A stretch of DNA of 64,000 nucleotides from Neelides folsomi (Eukaryota; Arthropoda; Collembola; Neelipleona; Neelidae): positions 310,001 through 374,000 of the forward strand of contig JAQGBZ010000016.1 in assembly GCA_034687125.1 (NCBI GenBank), written 5' to 3'. Positions 12,962 to 25,286 of the stretch are shown here, piece after piece. Under the pieces are notes generated by a model. That model had not been told where the DNA came from. It saw only the letters and a program-made list of their open reading frames with translations, and did no database searches. Each line of letters starts with the position of its first letter. Position 1 is the stretch's first letter. The position numbers and the translations under genes are program-made.

Positions 12962-13595
12962 TTATTTTTGCGGCCGCTGGGTTCCCATTTTCGCTTGATG
13001 ATCAATGATGATTTTTTCAAGAGTTCCTAAAATATCCTTTTGAGTCACCAATTCCCCTCGAACCTTTTCAAGGCTATCTGAATTTCTTCTCCTAAATAAT
13101 TTAATAATAGTTAATAGCATAATCAACACATTAAACTTTTCAATTTTCAAAGTTAGTTAAATGGACTCACACATGATGCGGTCATATCCAATTATTTTTC
13201 AAATAATCATAAATTGCCGACTTACAATTCTAGTTCAATGTACTTGACACGTTGATCGACGTTTTCTTTCGCATCGGCATATCGCTGCGGGACAAGAACG
13301 CTTCCAACCATTTTGAAGACTTTAGAATCCGACCGGGCCAATGCCAATTCTTCCTTCACCATCATATTCTCATTTAACTGCGTCTCCAAGGCCTGATTCA
13401 ATGAGACCAACTTCTGATATTCTAAACAAATAATTATGATTTAAACCATCTTTTTACATTTCTCATTTGACTAGTCTGGAATTGGAAGATTAAATGTTTA
13501 TGAAATTTATGAAACTCACGTTTCTGAATCTTCTTCATGGTCTCCACTTCGCATTGGAACTTTTTCTGGACGACCTCAATGTTTACGGCTGACAT
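12962..13595 (-). CDS. PFDN6: Prefoldin subunit 6, 3 exons
   Basis: Beta-type subunit of the hexameric prefoldin chaperone, which hands nascent actin and tubulin to the CCT chaperonin in the cytosol. Exons 13595-13520, 13421-13226 and 13091-12962 give 133 aa; human PFDN6 has 129. Family hallmarks: the N-terminal helix VQKKFQCEVETMKKIQK, then QLNENMMVKEELAL, VFKMVGSVLVPQ at the beta-hairpin, and AKENVDQRVKYIELEL starting the second helix. The C-terminal coiled coil continues through SLEKVRGELV. The start is the first Met and matches the family. It is tail to tail with GLTP, 617 bp away. I see no disabling change. Confidence 0.93.
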
Positions 13596-13844
13596 GATAT
13601 GAAACAATAACGGTCAAGCGCCAAAGAACGATTGACTACAATGTTTAATGGAGTAATTAAGGTATTAATTTGAGAATTAAAAGTGAATCACCGCGTGAGT
13701 TTCAATCTTCGAGATGAAAAAGCGAGGCCCAAAAAACCATATATGGATGTGAATTACCGGGATGATTAATACCTGTATTTAGCATTGGCCTAACCAAAAG
13801 TCTTAATCAAGCCGTTACTATCAATAAAGGACAATGTAAATATA

Positions 13845-13880
13845 AATACTAACATTAATTATAAACTTAATGTTAGTATT
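13845..13880. repeat. Perfect 14 bp inverted repeat
   Basis: AATACTAACATTAA at 13845-13858 is followed, after 8 bases, by its exact reverse complement at 13867-13880. It could form a hairpin of a transcript from either strand or be the remnant of a small mobile element. No flanking duplication is evident. Confidence 0.55.
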
Positions 13881-14565
13881 ATAGTTAGTCCCTAGGTAGA
13901 CTATGTATCTTAATTCTTAAATTTAATGTATTCAAAGATACCACTTCTATGCATTTATATTGTTTAATTGTTTATTCAACGTCTATTAAACCATTTGCAA
14001 TAAAAATATATTTATGAATTAGAGAAAATTCTAATATATATTATACATATATTAGATAGAGAGTCTGACTTCATATATTTTATATTGTATAATTTTTGTG
14101 CTTTTTTCATTTACTTAATTGGAGCCTAGGGTAATGAAGATGTGATTGTATTAGGATGCTTTATTAGAATAGGTAGCGATAAATGACTATAGTTTAAATT
14201 GACTTCTTTGAAATTTCTAATTTGTAAAGCTGAAATCCTTATTTCCTGATTACGGTACGTTTAACATAGGTAAATACAAGGAACAAGGAATTAACGAGGG
14301 TTTAAAATACGTCGAAACGCCTCCTTTAAATGCGTTTTTGCCTCATTGAAGAGTTCTCATTTTGTAATCAGTATTTAAAACCAGACATTCTCTTAATGCG
14401 GGAACGACATTCATTAGTTAAGGTGGTTTGGAGGGAAAGCAGGGCGAACTGGATTTAGCCTCCCTAATTGACCCATCGCATGTGGAAGAAGACAATTGGC
14501 AAACGATGGGTCACTTGGGATTCACAAAATAAGAAAATGGAATTGAAATTGTCAGTTGCAGGATT

Positions 14566-14757
14566 TTAATTGGGCCCATGCGGGCATTCAAATGTGAAAT
14601 TAATTTTCTCCGTTTCATTAAATGTGTTTATTTGACGTAATGGTGCTCTTAAAAGATCTTCGACCCCATTAACCGCAACCTTCTTGGTACTTTTAACCTT
14701 TCTCACAATAACCAGCCCCAAATGAGTGCAATCGTCAACAATTCCTTTAAATTCCAA
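14566..14757 (-). CDS. Orphan coding-like segment, possibly a 3' exon
   Basis: A minus-strand frame of about 62 codons ends in a stop at 14566 and reads like protein (for example VDDCTHLGLVIVRKVKSTKK, then GVEDLLRAPLRQ). Upstream it is closed by a stop just before a possible acceptor (ataaag), so it would be a terminal exon. I do not recognise it and cannot find a partner exon, so it may equally be chance. Confidence 0.22.
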   Translation of the reverse strand: MEFKGIVDDCTHLGLVIVRKVKSTKKVAVNGVEDLLRAPLRQINTFNETEKINFTFECPHGPN

Positions 14758-15554
14758 ACTTTATCCCTACCTGTACGTACAAATTTACATAAAAAATTCT
14801 TAATTATAAATTTATATACCTTTACTGATACATCATATACTGTATGTATGTATGTAAATACCATGAACTGTATATTTGCAAAACCTTGCTTTGGCTATTA
14901 ACATACTACAGAGTGTAGTTATACTGTTACGAATGATGTTTAAGCGCGTACACAATGTAATGAAATCAAAATGGAGAATTAATACCTGTATAAGCACATA
15001 CAGAACACGAACAAACAAATGCAGGCGTAATAGTGAATCGTATAATCTTATAATCTTCATTTATCCAATCTGAAGTAAATTGCTGAATTTGTGGAAGCGA
15101 AAACAATAAAGCAACATGGGGCAATTAAATTAATCAGTTAGGTTGATCTCATAAGACGCTTAAAGAAAAAACAATTGCATTCTTTCAACGCAATTTTCAA
15201 CTTAAATACATAGATGTGACCTTCAATGGTTGGAAGTTATATCCTTATATGAAAATCATCTCACATGATCAAATGATTAATAAGGACAATTACATGCCCA
15301 AACTTCTTAAACCTTTAAGCTTATTTCTACTTATATTTAAAATTTAGTTATATAATTATTTACAATGTTTATTGTATGCATATAACAATACGAGTGTTTC
15401 TATACTAATGTCTCTCAAATGTATCAATTCTAACTTTAATCATAAATTTGCTGGAAGCCTTTAAGGTCTATTGTTATACAAAATCTTCAATATTACAATT
15501 TATAAAGGAAAATGAGCTAAAATTAAATGAAAGAAAATATTACCATGGATCCCC

Positions 15555-15790
15555 CCTATACCATCGAAAGGTATAGCATCTATATACTAAAGCACCTAAA
15601 ACAAAGGATCTAAAATAAAGCATATAATACTAAAGCATCTAAACATATATGGATCGATATATAAAAGAATCGAAGTATACAATGATCGATATAAACAAGT
15701 ATCTAAGTATGAAAGAATCTAAATAATAAAGGATCGAAGTATATAAGAATTAAACAGATAAAGTATCGATGTATAAAACCATATAATTTC
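15555..15790. repeat. Left terminal array of the MULE
   Basis: Tandem-like series of degenerate units of about 15-25 bp built around AAGCATCTAAA and GATCGA. Its outer edge carries a short palindrome (ctatacc...ggtatag). Confidence 0.6.
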
Positions 15791-15853
15791 CCATAATTAC
15801 GTTAAAGTTCAAAGATATTCAAATGAATGCATAATGTGCATACTTACACTAAT

Positions 15854-15994
15854 AGTTCATTATACAATTTTTGACTTGAACTTCAGTTCAAGAGAATAAG
15901 ATTACTTATCTATTCATTTGATTGATTTTATGAAAAGAAAGAGTAATCTTATTTTCTCGAACTGAAGTTAAAGTCAAATAGTATATAATGAACT
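15854..15994. repeat. Imperfect 53 bp inverted repeat (hairpin)
   Basis: Arms 15854-15906 and 15942-15994 are reverse complements with a handful of mismatches (shared cores AACTTCAGTTC and AATAAGATTACT), separated by a 35 base loop. It lies just inside the left array of the MULE. Confidence 0.65.
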
Positions 15995-16167
15995 CTGTAT
16001 GAAGTTACGTACATTATAGATTATGAATACATTTAAAATCCTTGAACTTCAACATTGGTACTTTTGTCTATTCATAAAATGAATAAAAACAAAGGTATTT
16101 AAAATTTACCTTTTAATCTGCATTTTTATGCTTTGAAGGAAAAACACGAATATTATAAATAATACCT

Positions 16168-17717
16168 ATGTGTATTATTTCTGAGCAAAACTCCGTTGTG
16201 GAACATCCGCACTTCAATTGGAACTTCTCCTCAGCTTCACATCTCCACAATTCCACATCTCCACATCTCAACTCCACATTTCCATCCACCATGCCGCTTC
16301 ATCTCATCATTAGTCAAATGGGAGTTCCACAATTAGCTCATCAAGGGTACATTTACGTTAAGGATAGGCCATATATAACAGACATTACCAAAGTGCTTTA
16401 TTGGAAGTGCGCGTTGTATAAACATTCGTGCTTGGGACGTTTGAAAACCACTTTTGATAAAGAAAATCTCGAAGACAATGAAATACTCTCAGTAAACAAC
16501 AATCATAATCATGCATTGCAGACGGAGCGCAAATTGAGAAAAAAGAATTTATTCAAAATTTGGAAAAAGTCGCAATTCAAAGAGATGAAAGACCAAGGAA
16601 TATTATTGCAACAGCCTCCTCACAATTAAAGCCTTCAGTCTCTGGAATTATTCCAACAGTATTTCAACTGTCCCGCATGATTTCAACAAAAAGAAAAGCA
16701 TCATTAGGGTATCCTGTTAACCCTAAAAATCTAGTTGAGCTTGTCCTAGATGGCGCCCAAACAACAATCAAAAACAAAGCGACTGGATCGGAAGAAGTTT
16801 TTTTACAATACGACTCAGCAAGTAATACATTGGTTCCACTATAAGACCGTACTTTAATTTTTGGAACTCAGGCGGCCCTACAACAACTTTCAAATTCTCG
16901 TCACTGGTTTAGTGATGGTACATTTAAATCGTCTCCACCCCTTTTCGATCAATTATACACCGTTCACTCGTTAGAAAATAATATTGTCTACCCTTGCTTG
17001 TACATCCTGATTACAACTCGCACAACTGAAACCTACGCACGAATTTTCAGCTTTTTGAAATCAATGGAATTGAATTTTGCTCCTGAATCTCTTACAGATT
17101 TTGAATTATCAGCCATGAATGGATTCAAACAAGAATTCCCAAATTCTCAAATTAGGGGCTGCTTTTTTCACTTTAACCAAGCTCTCTGAAGAAAACTTCA
17201 GAATATTCCTGTTATGCTGAGAAACTACCAAGATTCAGAATATACTCACAATGTTAAAAAAGTTCCTGTACTCGCTTTTTTACCCATAAAAGATGTTGTT
17301 AACGAACTTGAATATTTGCAAACCTCTAATTTTTTCAGAAATAATGAAGAAACAAACGAATTCATGGATTATTTTGAGTCTAACTGGATTGGGAAACTAA
17401 TGCCAAATCAAGTACGAAGACAACCAAGATACCCAATCGAATTGTGGAATTGTCATCATGTATCAATAAATAACATCTCAAGAACCAACAACTCAATTGA
17501 ATCTTGGAACAACTCTTTTAATAAACTTCTTTGACGAAGCCACCTAGAAATATATCCATTTATAGAAGCCTTAAAGAAGGATTATGGAATGACTCAATTG
17601 AAAGCTTTTCAAAACCAAGCAGGAACACCAACCTCACGACCAAAAACTTCATTTAAATTGAACCATAAGAAAGCTTTCAAAATCGTTTCTGAATATGAAG
17701 AGAAAAAACTTTCCTAA
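16168..17717 (+). pseudogene. FLYWCH/MULE transposase, disrupted
   Basis: The first part (16168 to about 16555) encodes a FLYWCH-type zinc finger: LYWKCALYKHSCLGRL followed by NNNHNHAL. A +1 shift in a run of six A near 16545 moves the reading to a second frame that runs to 17717 and is broken by three stops: TAA at 16842, TGA at 17187 and TGA at 17532. That frame has the MULE transposase pattern: HWFSDGTFK with the first catalytic Asp, LTDFELSAMNGF with the second, and GCFFHFNQAL as the CxxxH-like segment, then NSIESWNN as a likely third acidic site. With only four lesions over 1.5 kb, the copy looks recently inactivated. It cannot make active transposase as it stands. Confidence 0.85.
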
Positions 17718-17890
17718 AATTTTTCAATGGACACTTTCTTTTTGGTTTGGCTTACAGTGCTAAATTTTAGTTTTTTTTATTAATTTTATGTTTTGTTTAT
17801 TATTTTACTTTTTTACATATTTTTTAATTTTTTACTCACTTTTATTTATTCACAAAAATATTGCGACATTTCGACACAAAAAGGTACATT

Positions 17891-17958
17891 AGTTTCAGGT
17901 GGTCAATTTTGTTTAAGTACAACATTTTCTACTTAAGTCCAATAAACCACCTGAAACT
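17891..17958. repeat. Perfect 13 bp inverted repeat
   Basis: AGTTTCAGGTGGT at 17891-17903 pairs exactly with ACCACCTGAAACT at 17946-17958. The bases between also contain a TTAAGTA/TACTTAA pair, so a longer hairpin is possible. It lies just downstream of the transposase remnant. Confidence 0.6.
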
Positions 17959-18483
17959 TAAAGGTCATTCTTTTTTAGAGATACATTATTAACAGGTCAA
18001 TAATTTAATCTTTTTACTTTATCATTATTATTAATCATTTTTGATATAAATATTCTTTTATTCAAATTTATATAAAACAAACCCGACAATTTTTTTCACT
18101 TTTCACAGTTTTAATTCTTGTTATTTATTTCTAAAATTCAATTGCTTCTGGTTTTTTTGTTTATAAATTATTAATCTTTTTCATTATTGTTGATTTTTGG
18201 TTTATTTTACTTTCAAATTTTATATTATTATTATATATTAAATATAAAATAATATTTATGATTCTATTAATAATTATGTAAATCTCTTATTTAAAATTTA
18301 AATATATTATGTTTATTAATGTTTTAATTGTTTTTTAGAAATTACATTGCGTTTTGTTCCCGGAATACCCGAATTGGCGGCCTACGACCTTATATAAACA
18401 TATTTGGCAGCATGTTTGCAATTCATCTGTCAATAAGTTTATTAATGCCCGTGGCTTTGAACAAACTTCAATTTTACAATACG

Positions 18484-18690
18484 ATCATTTAATCATATTT
18501 TTATATTCTTAAGGTGTTCGATCAGTTATTTAGTAGATGCTTCAGTATTTCAATCCTTTATATATCGATCACTAGGATGTTCGATCATTATATGTATCGA
18601 TGTTTACATGTTTCGATGCATTAATATTATATGCTTTCGGTTTAGATGGTAAATGTTTAGATGCTAATGTATTCAATCCTATTACTTTCG
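18484..18690. repeat. Right terminal array of the MULE
   Basis: Mirror of the left array: TTTAGATGCT, TATATATCGATC and TACTTTCGATCG recur in the orientation opposite to the left end. Confidence 0.6.
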
Positions 18691-18695
18691 ATCGT

Positions 18696-21600
18696 GTGAT
18701 GCAGTCCCATGAATACATTATGAGCAACTTGCTAGGTGGGGAGACTGGGTAGCAAAAATAAATTGTTCTATTGGGGCATATTAGGAAAATAAAGTTCCTA
18801 ATGCTATTCCTAGGCTTTAAATTAAAGCGTTTGGCATTATCTTTGATATTTAGAATATTATTTTTGACAGCTAAATTTGAAATTTCAATGTCAACTCTGA
18901 AGTATATGGACAGAAGACAGAACTGAAAACTTGCACCATCAAACAGACTGTGCAGGCCTTTGACTAAAATCTTGGTCCAAGCACGGACAAGGCATTCTTC
19001 CTCTTTTATCCTTATAACTTTTATACATTTTCTTCCCTGAAACAATATTTCTTTTCCCTATAAGAAATTAAAAAATAATATCATTTCATACATCTTGAGA
19101 TAGGATTTTTAACTAACGATAATCTATCGAAGTTAAATGTTGAAGAAATTTGGAATTAATGAAAATGATGAGGGAAAAATTAAAATTTTAATTTAGAATA
19201 AATTTAGCTCAATTTTAAATATTCTATCCAGCGGATTCTATTCACAACCTGTACTCGCCACCCTTCTCCCCTCTGGCCCCCTAGGTTGCTACCCACTTGC
19301 TACCCATCCTGCTACCCGCTCCCCACTCGGGGAGCAAACTGGGCGGGGAATTACCGAACTCAAATTATGAGTATAAACAAAACTGGTAATTATTCTTCGG
19401 AGGTCCATAAGTTTATAATCAGATCGTATGGATGCATAGGTTGGTTGTAAAGACAATTAGGAATTAATTATGTAATCACATGCACATGAAATTAAGATTC
19501 ATATCTCTGCTCCTCACAAATTTTCCACTGGATCTTCATTTGAAGTTATAGGAAAGTCATAGTGTGAGGTTGTCTATTCTTAACTCTTCACCCATTAATT
19601 CCAACTTCTCAATTAATATGGTAATTGGGCGGTTTAAAAAGGAAGAAATGGGTTGGTGGTGAATGGGGAATACACCTCCACTTTATTTTCATAATATTAT
19701 AATCCTCACCAGTTAGGGTGATGCCCAAAGAGAGACAACGAGAAAAGGAAATTTCGGCTCCTTCTCTCATGTCAATAATTCATCGTGTTGAAATGATCCC
19801 AATTTGAATATTCATCCTCTCTCCACTTCTGTATTTCTATAAATAAATACATGGGAATAAATTAAACAATTAATTTGAAGATCACGATTCTTTATGACAC
19901 GAGTTCGTGTATCATTTACCATATGCCCTGCTTAATTTACCATAAAATAAATAACAAATGCATAAATATAAGTATTATTTAAGGCATTTGTTATATAAGT
20001 ACTATGTTATGAGATATCACTGTTTCAGGAAATTCTAAATGTACACTTAAATTATTTAATACAATAAATGGCTGTTATTTATACTTAATTAAAAAAAATA
20101 ACGATAAATTGCATTTAGTATTCCACAAATATAGTATATATGTATGAAATTTAAAACTATAGTATGTAGGTATACTATAATTTACAAAGAAAATTTTACA
20201 AATAATCATTTTGCCAATCAACAAAATTCCTCGGAATCTTATTAAATGGTATTTTTTCTCTTGTGCTTGTAACTTGTTTGTTTGTCAAGAGTTGTATGTC
20301 AAGGCGTTTCATTGATATTTATGAAGGAATCTGAAATGGAATTATGTGTCTAAATTATAAATTGTGATTTAAATAGTAATATTTAGAGCTTTGTTTACCT
20401 CTTTGTCCACACGCGTAAATAAATAAATAAATAGTTTCATGCTCATCGAAGAGTGACTGATGGTGAATAATTAAACTTTCACCTTGTCAGTCAAATTCCT
20501 CAAGAGCAGAGTTGAAGGGGATTTGAAAGGAACGTGTGGCAGCCGTCAATCTCTCGTGTGAAGACTCGTGTGAAGACTTACAAAATACGCATCCATATCC
20601 GTTGTTGACAGGGTTTAGGCGTTCAAATCTCCACAACCAACAATAATGAATAATTTGAACAATATTAATGATGCTTGATCAGAATGGGCATTTAATTGAT
20701 ATGATGCAGAAGATGAAACGGAATAAGGAAAGTGTGGGTAGGCGGAGGGGGAGGAGACCAAGAACGGGAGGATCATGTCTTTGCATCAACAACTCTCATT
20801 TACCAATTACCTCTCGGACCTGCAGGACGATCTCTGACGCAAGCCACCAACAAAGAGATTGTTCACCGCTCAAGCTCAATTCAAAATTATGTGAATTTGT
20901 ATAGTCAAAGGGAATTAAAGAGATTATTTGCCAAACGGATTAAATTTATTTGACCAAGGCGGATTGGGAATGATCGTGACCTGACCCCTGACCCTAAAAG
21001 TTCAAATATGACGTGTTTTAATAAGTGGAAAATCGGTAGTTCAGAAACGTTTAATTATTCTGTTCGGATGGACCGAACTTCTCTTCGTCTCATCCCGAGT
21101 CCTCATCTCACTCTTAATTCTTCCAAAGGTAATTTTGGTTCAATAACTGCCATATTTTCGATCCACTTTTCTGATAGGAATATCTCAAGTTATCTTTAAT
21201 TCCACTATTACGCTTAAATGTCTTAAATACCTGGTAGTACTAATTAGTAGTAAATTACATAGGTTGAGGTTCAACTAATTAGATTATTTATATTACTAAC
21301 TAGCCACTATTAGTCTACAATACATTGTATTAGTATTTATGATGAGTAAATCGCGGAAATTTTGAAACTACCCAAAAACCCAATCACTTCAATTATAGTG
21401 AATCTTAAATGTTCTTGCCATAAGCTAATAGCTAAAAGTCTCAATTGATTTAGAAAACTTTTATGATAGTTTTGTTCATTCGAACAAATTAAGAGACCTG
21501 AAATGGAAATTTCCACTTACAGTTACACATGTTGTGTACCTATGTATACTCTATTTGTATGTATTTATACACATTAAATCCTTAATCCAATGTATTTCAA

Positions 21601-21876
21601 CCTACATGATCGTGGAATTAAGGGATTTTAAACCATGGATGAATGGACTCAATTGTGTTCATTTACCAATCAAATGAGTCTAATAGAAATACGATAATTA
21701 ATGCTCTTACAATGTTCATCATGGAGCAACTTAAGTTATTTAAATACCCATTTTTCAATAGACCTTAGATTGAGAACCAAACTGCCTTTTTTGCCCATGA
21801 AAAAAAATTAATTGAATAACGTTGTATGTGTTAGTAGATGTTTGATGTGATTTTCAGGACGGGGTTAGATGGGGAT
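18696..21876. other. Intergenic DNA before the GPCR
   Basis: No gene supported. It contains a GC-richer patch at 19240-19350 with three copies of GCTACCC, inverted relative to CTGGGTAGCAA near 18745. A perfect direct duplication of CGTGTGAAGACT lies at about 20555-20580. Overlapping short frames occur near 20.7-21.2 kb. The minus-strand frame at 18572-19045 overlaps the MULE end and looks like chance. A splice acceptor (ttttcag at about 21851-21857) suggests an untranslated first exon of the GPCR in this interval. Confidence 0.45.
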
Positions 21877-24569
21877 ATGGAGGATTGGTCCACGACGCCC
21901 GGTGTGGGGGAGTCAATCTGGGGTTGCACTCTGGTAGTCCTCATCTTCGCCGTCAACGTGTCAGTGTTGGTGGTTGTGGGGAAAAGTCGTGGACTTTGGA
22001 AGCCGCGTCACCTCTGGATGGCCTCCCTCTGTGTCACTGATCTCTTCGTCTGTGCCCACAAGGTCAGTCCGAATCAAACCAACCCATAAATTGGAGTTTT
22101 TAATGAATTTCTAGGGGCTTGAACTTTCCCTTCTTGTGCTGCCTCAACCTCAGCAGCAACTCTGTGTGGTGCAGAAGACGACTCTTGGAATTCCATATGT
22201 TGTGAACATGTTGCTCCTGACACTTCTCTCCCTTGACAGATTCGTGGCAGTGAGACATCCCTTCTTCTACTCAGCCTCAGTCAACAACAAACACGTACGA
22301 AATTCAAATGGACCATCGATTAAACAATGCTCGAAACTCTTGATTTTGACCATTAATATGTAATGATGGATTAGATAAAATGTGTAGAGAGGTTAATACA
22401 CTTTGTGAGTATTGTTACAAAAATGAAAGATAATTTTGTAACGGCTTTAGGCTTTTAAACTCAAATATTCGAATGCCCATTGGCCCATGGGGCATATGTA
22501 ACATACACTAATTGTATACATACTTTTAGGCACTAACGTAGTAATAAACATAAATTGATAGATCTAATTGGATTTTAAGTTAAACAATTTATATCCGTTC
22601 AAAAGGGTTGAGCTCTTTAACAAAATTTAATGTTTTGGTTTATATGGCATACGGACCAGTTGGTCGCAAAGAATTCCACCATGGGATCAACAAGTTATTC
22701 ATAAGGAGAAAGTTTAGTTTTGCATATTTTGAGCAAAATCCATTCATATCCTGCGATTTCCTCACCGCATCTACCAAATAAAATTTAATATGACCCTGAC
22801 ATTTACAGTACTTTAATCCATTCCCGACAACACCAAAGAGAGATTTATTTTTCCGTATATTAATCGAATACGTCCCAATCCCAATCAATCACACGTTAAT
22901 TGAACGTTTAATTTCTACACGCCATTGAAAATTGACTCATCGTCAATGATATGTACCGGTGCATATGTTTCTTTATGTTATTCAATAGATGAGCACATAC
23001 ATAATACACACCTACATTTTAGCATTATGTGTTCAATTGTAAAACTGACATATATTAGAATCCCTTGACCTTGTTGTAAACTACAAATACTTATTATTTA
23101 AAGAAAGGAAAGCTTAGAAAACGGGATCTTATCTTCTCTTTCGTTTCATATCTCAACCACCAATATTATTAAAGACTCATAACAGAATGAGTCACTTAAA
23201 ATTGTATTTAAGTATAAATATACTTTCATTAGACATTTGACAATTTATTTACATTTAACTGATCATACACTCAAGCACAACTTATATGAAATTCATTTTC
23301 ATCCTCACTTAATTAAATAATTTAAATCAAATTGAGTTTTTATTTTAGGTATTGGTCGGCTTCTGCCTCGTATTGTTAGCTGGAGGTTCCTTGGCGGCCG
23401 CATCGGTTACCCTCGGTCTTCGTGATCCAATTTGTCAGCCTCAGATCGTCCAACTTGTTTGCCTTGCCGTGGTCCTTGCCATCTGCTCCATCCTCACACT
23501 GTTCTTTAACAGTGCAGTGCTGAGAATTGCCAAGCGTCAACTGAACGCCATTTACGCCCAAGAACCTCCCCGAAGAGTCTCGGTGGTCTGTGCCAACTGC
23601 GGACACAAGAACGAGACGTTTTATGAGCAAAAGGAAGAACTCCACATTGTGGTCCTCCCACCAGAAGAAGGGCGTCAAATGGAAAGGCCGTCGTTGACGA
23701 GCGGGGACGAAATCCTCGCTCCGCTCGTGAGAACCATTTCCCTCCCAACCATCACTGACCCCAAGGCCCCACTAGTCCATTTTGACCCTTTACCCGAAGA
23801 AGGTCGTGGGAGTTGCACGAGGATCCCCATGGAGCTTCCGCTACCCAGGTCAAGGTCCCTTGTCACTTGCAGAGCTCACAAGCTCTTCCCACCAAACACC
23901 TCCAGACTTCATCTTTTCAAAAATCTGCACTTTTCGCGAAACAACGTTTTTCATGTAACACAAAATGCTTTATATCTAATCATTTATTTAAGTTTTATTC
24001 TTTGTGTTGACCAATTCGTTTAATTGATTAAATATTAATGATTTAGGTGGGTCGACTGTTTCCGTCAATTAGGTTTGCCCGAACGGTTCTGCTCATTATG
24101 ATTCCAATGTGGATTTTCCTCCTCCCCATCGTCATCATCATTCCTTTGTATCGGGAGTGTAGAGCAGGAAATGAGTCGATGGACTGCAACATTGTTCACA
24201 CACTTTGGAAATATCTTCAGGTAATAAATCCAATCCTATCCTTACATCATATGCAATTGTAAGCCATAACAAAGAGGCTTATTATTACATACCATAGATG
24301 TATTATCTATGTATTACATACAAGTATATACATATGTTAAATAATACACTTTGATGGTTTTACACTTGATTTTGAAAGAAGGGAAATAACTCTTTAATGA
24401 TTGTACCATAATTATAATTTTATAATAAATCATGTTGATATTCATTTTATAGGTTCACATGAGGTCTGTTCTGCCCATTCAAGCTATTCTCGATACACTC
24501 ATTTATGCATGCGGCTCAAAAGAATTTCGTCAGGCTGTGGGAAAATTAATTCGATCCTCGAAAAAGTAA
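21877..24569 (+). CDS. Orphan class A (rhodopsin-like) G protein-coupled receptor, 5 exons
   Basis: Plasma-membrane receptor; ligand unknown. Exons 21877-22062 (open from 21838), 22115-22294, 23349-23954, 24047-24220 and 24453-24569 are all in phase 0 and give about 420 aa. TM1 is WGCTLVVLIFAVNVSVLVVV, TM2 HLWMASLCVTDLFV, TM3 ends in the DRY variant LDRFVAV, TM4 VLVGFCLVLLAGG, TM5 LVCLAVVLAICSILTLFF, TM6 VLLIMIPMWIFLLPI, and TM7 carries LDTLIYA in place of NPxxY. The Cys before TM3 (LCVV) and the one in loop 2 (PICQP) could form the usual disulphide. Intracellular loop 3 is very long (about 130 residues) and holds CANCGH. The start at 21877 was preferred because an acceptor lies just upstream. 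The DRF and DTLIY variants make exact family placement uncertain. Confidence 0.8.
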
Positions 24570-25286
24570 ACTTGAATCTTCATTTTCAAAAGCAAAGTTG
24601 ACAATGAGTGTTTAAATACAACACCACATTTACATGTATGAATTATGTAAGATAAATAAGTTTAAATGGTGATAAATTATGTATTGCAATTAATTATAAA
24701 TAATATTAAACTGTGTATATTTGATTGTATAAATTTAATGGTAAATTGTATGTACTTATAAGAAGGATTTATATTTGCTTCATTGACTTGTGTATAAAAT
24801 GAATACACATTTCACATTTTGTAGTTTTTGTGTATTTGATTTACATAAGTAACAATTGTGTTTAAAATATATCAAGGTGGAATCTCATTAAATGGGCGGT
24901 CACTCGGCAAGCTTTTATCAGTGCAGCAAAGGAATTTAAATATAATAAATATATTTGTGAATCCATCAATTACTTAATCAAATATTAAAATGGGTCTTGA
25001 TATGGAAATTTTCAAATGAGAATTATTCGTGATTTAAATTAAAAATATTGAATATGATTCCTCTACTCTACATGTTGAAATTTTCAAATATTGAAAAACG
25101 CCGTCAGTGCTTCAAAATTGTGAATTATCATATTTTATTTTATTAATATTCAAATTAATATTATATAAATTTAAAGCTCTCGACTCGACTCATAAGAACA
25201 TACTCATGGTTCAGTTGACATTTATTTGCTTTGATAAGGTCACTTGTATACACCAGATTGTAAAATTTGATTGCATGACGGTGGAA
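24570..25286. other. AT-rich intergenic stretch, convergent 3' ends
   Basis: Contains the 3' UTRs of the GPCR (plus) and FAHD1 (minus). On the minus strand AATAAA (25226-25221) lies about 60 bases past the FAHD1 stop and is a good poly(A) signal. I looked here for a missing RNF220 RING exon and saw none. Confidence 0.5.

Larger units (their letters stand above)
13596..15540. other. Intergenic DNA with one possible exon
   Basis: AT-rich. It holds the promoter side of prefoldin 6, a perfect short hairpin at 13845-13880, and one minus-strand frame at 14566-14757 that looks more protein-like than its neighbours (listed separately). Nothing else can be supported. Confidence 0.5.
15545..18695. mobile_element. 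Mutator-like (MULE) DNA transposon with long repetitive inverted ends
   Basis: About 3.1 kb. The centre holds a broken FLYWCH/MULE transposase. The two ends (about 15555-15790 and 18484-18690) are loosely related to each other in opposite orientation: both contain repeated, degenerate copies of AGCATCTAAACA, AAAGCATATAATA, GATCGATATATA and ATCGAAAGTA. Long terminal inverted repeats with internal repetition are a feature of some MuDR-group elements. I could not fix the exact termini or the expected 8-11 bp target duplication. Two further inverted repeats lie inside. Confidence 0.72.

Noticed and set aside
18572-19045. 157-codon minus-strand frame
   Set aside because: Runs through the repetitive right end of the MULE and AT-rich DNA; Asn/Ile/Lys-rich text without a domain.
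20668-20953. Two overlapping plus-strand frames before the GPCR
   Set aside because: Short, overlapping in different frames, no domain, and not joinable to the GPCR exons.
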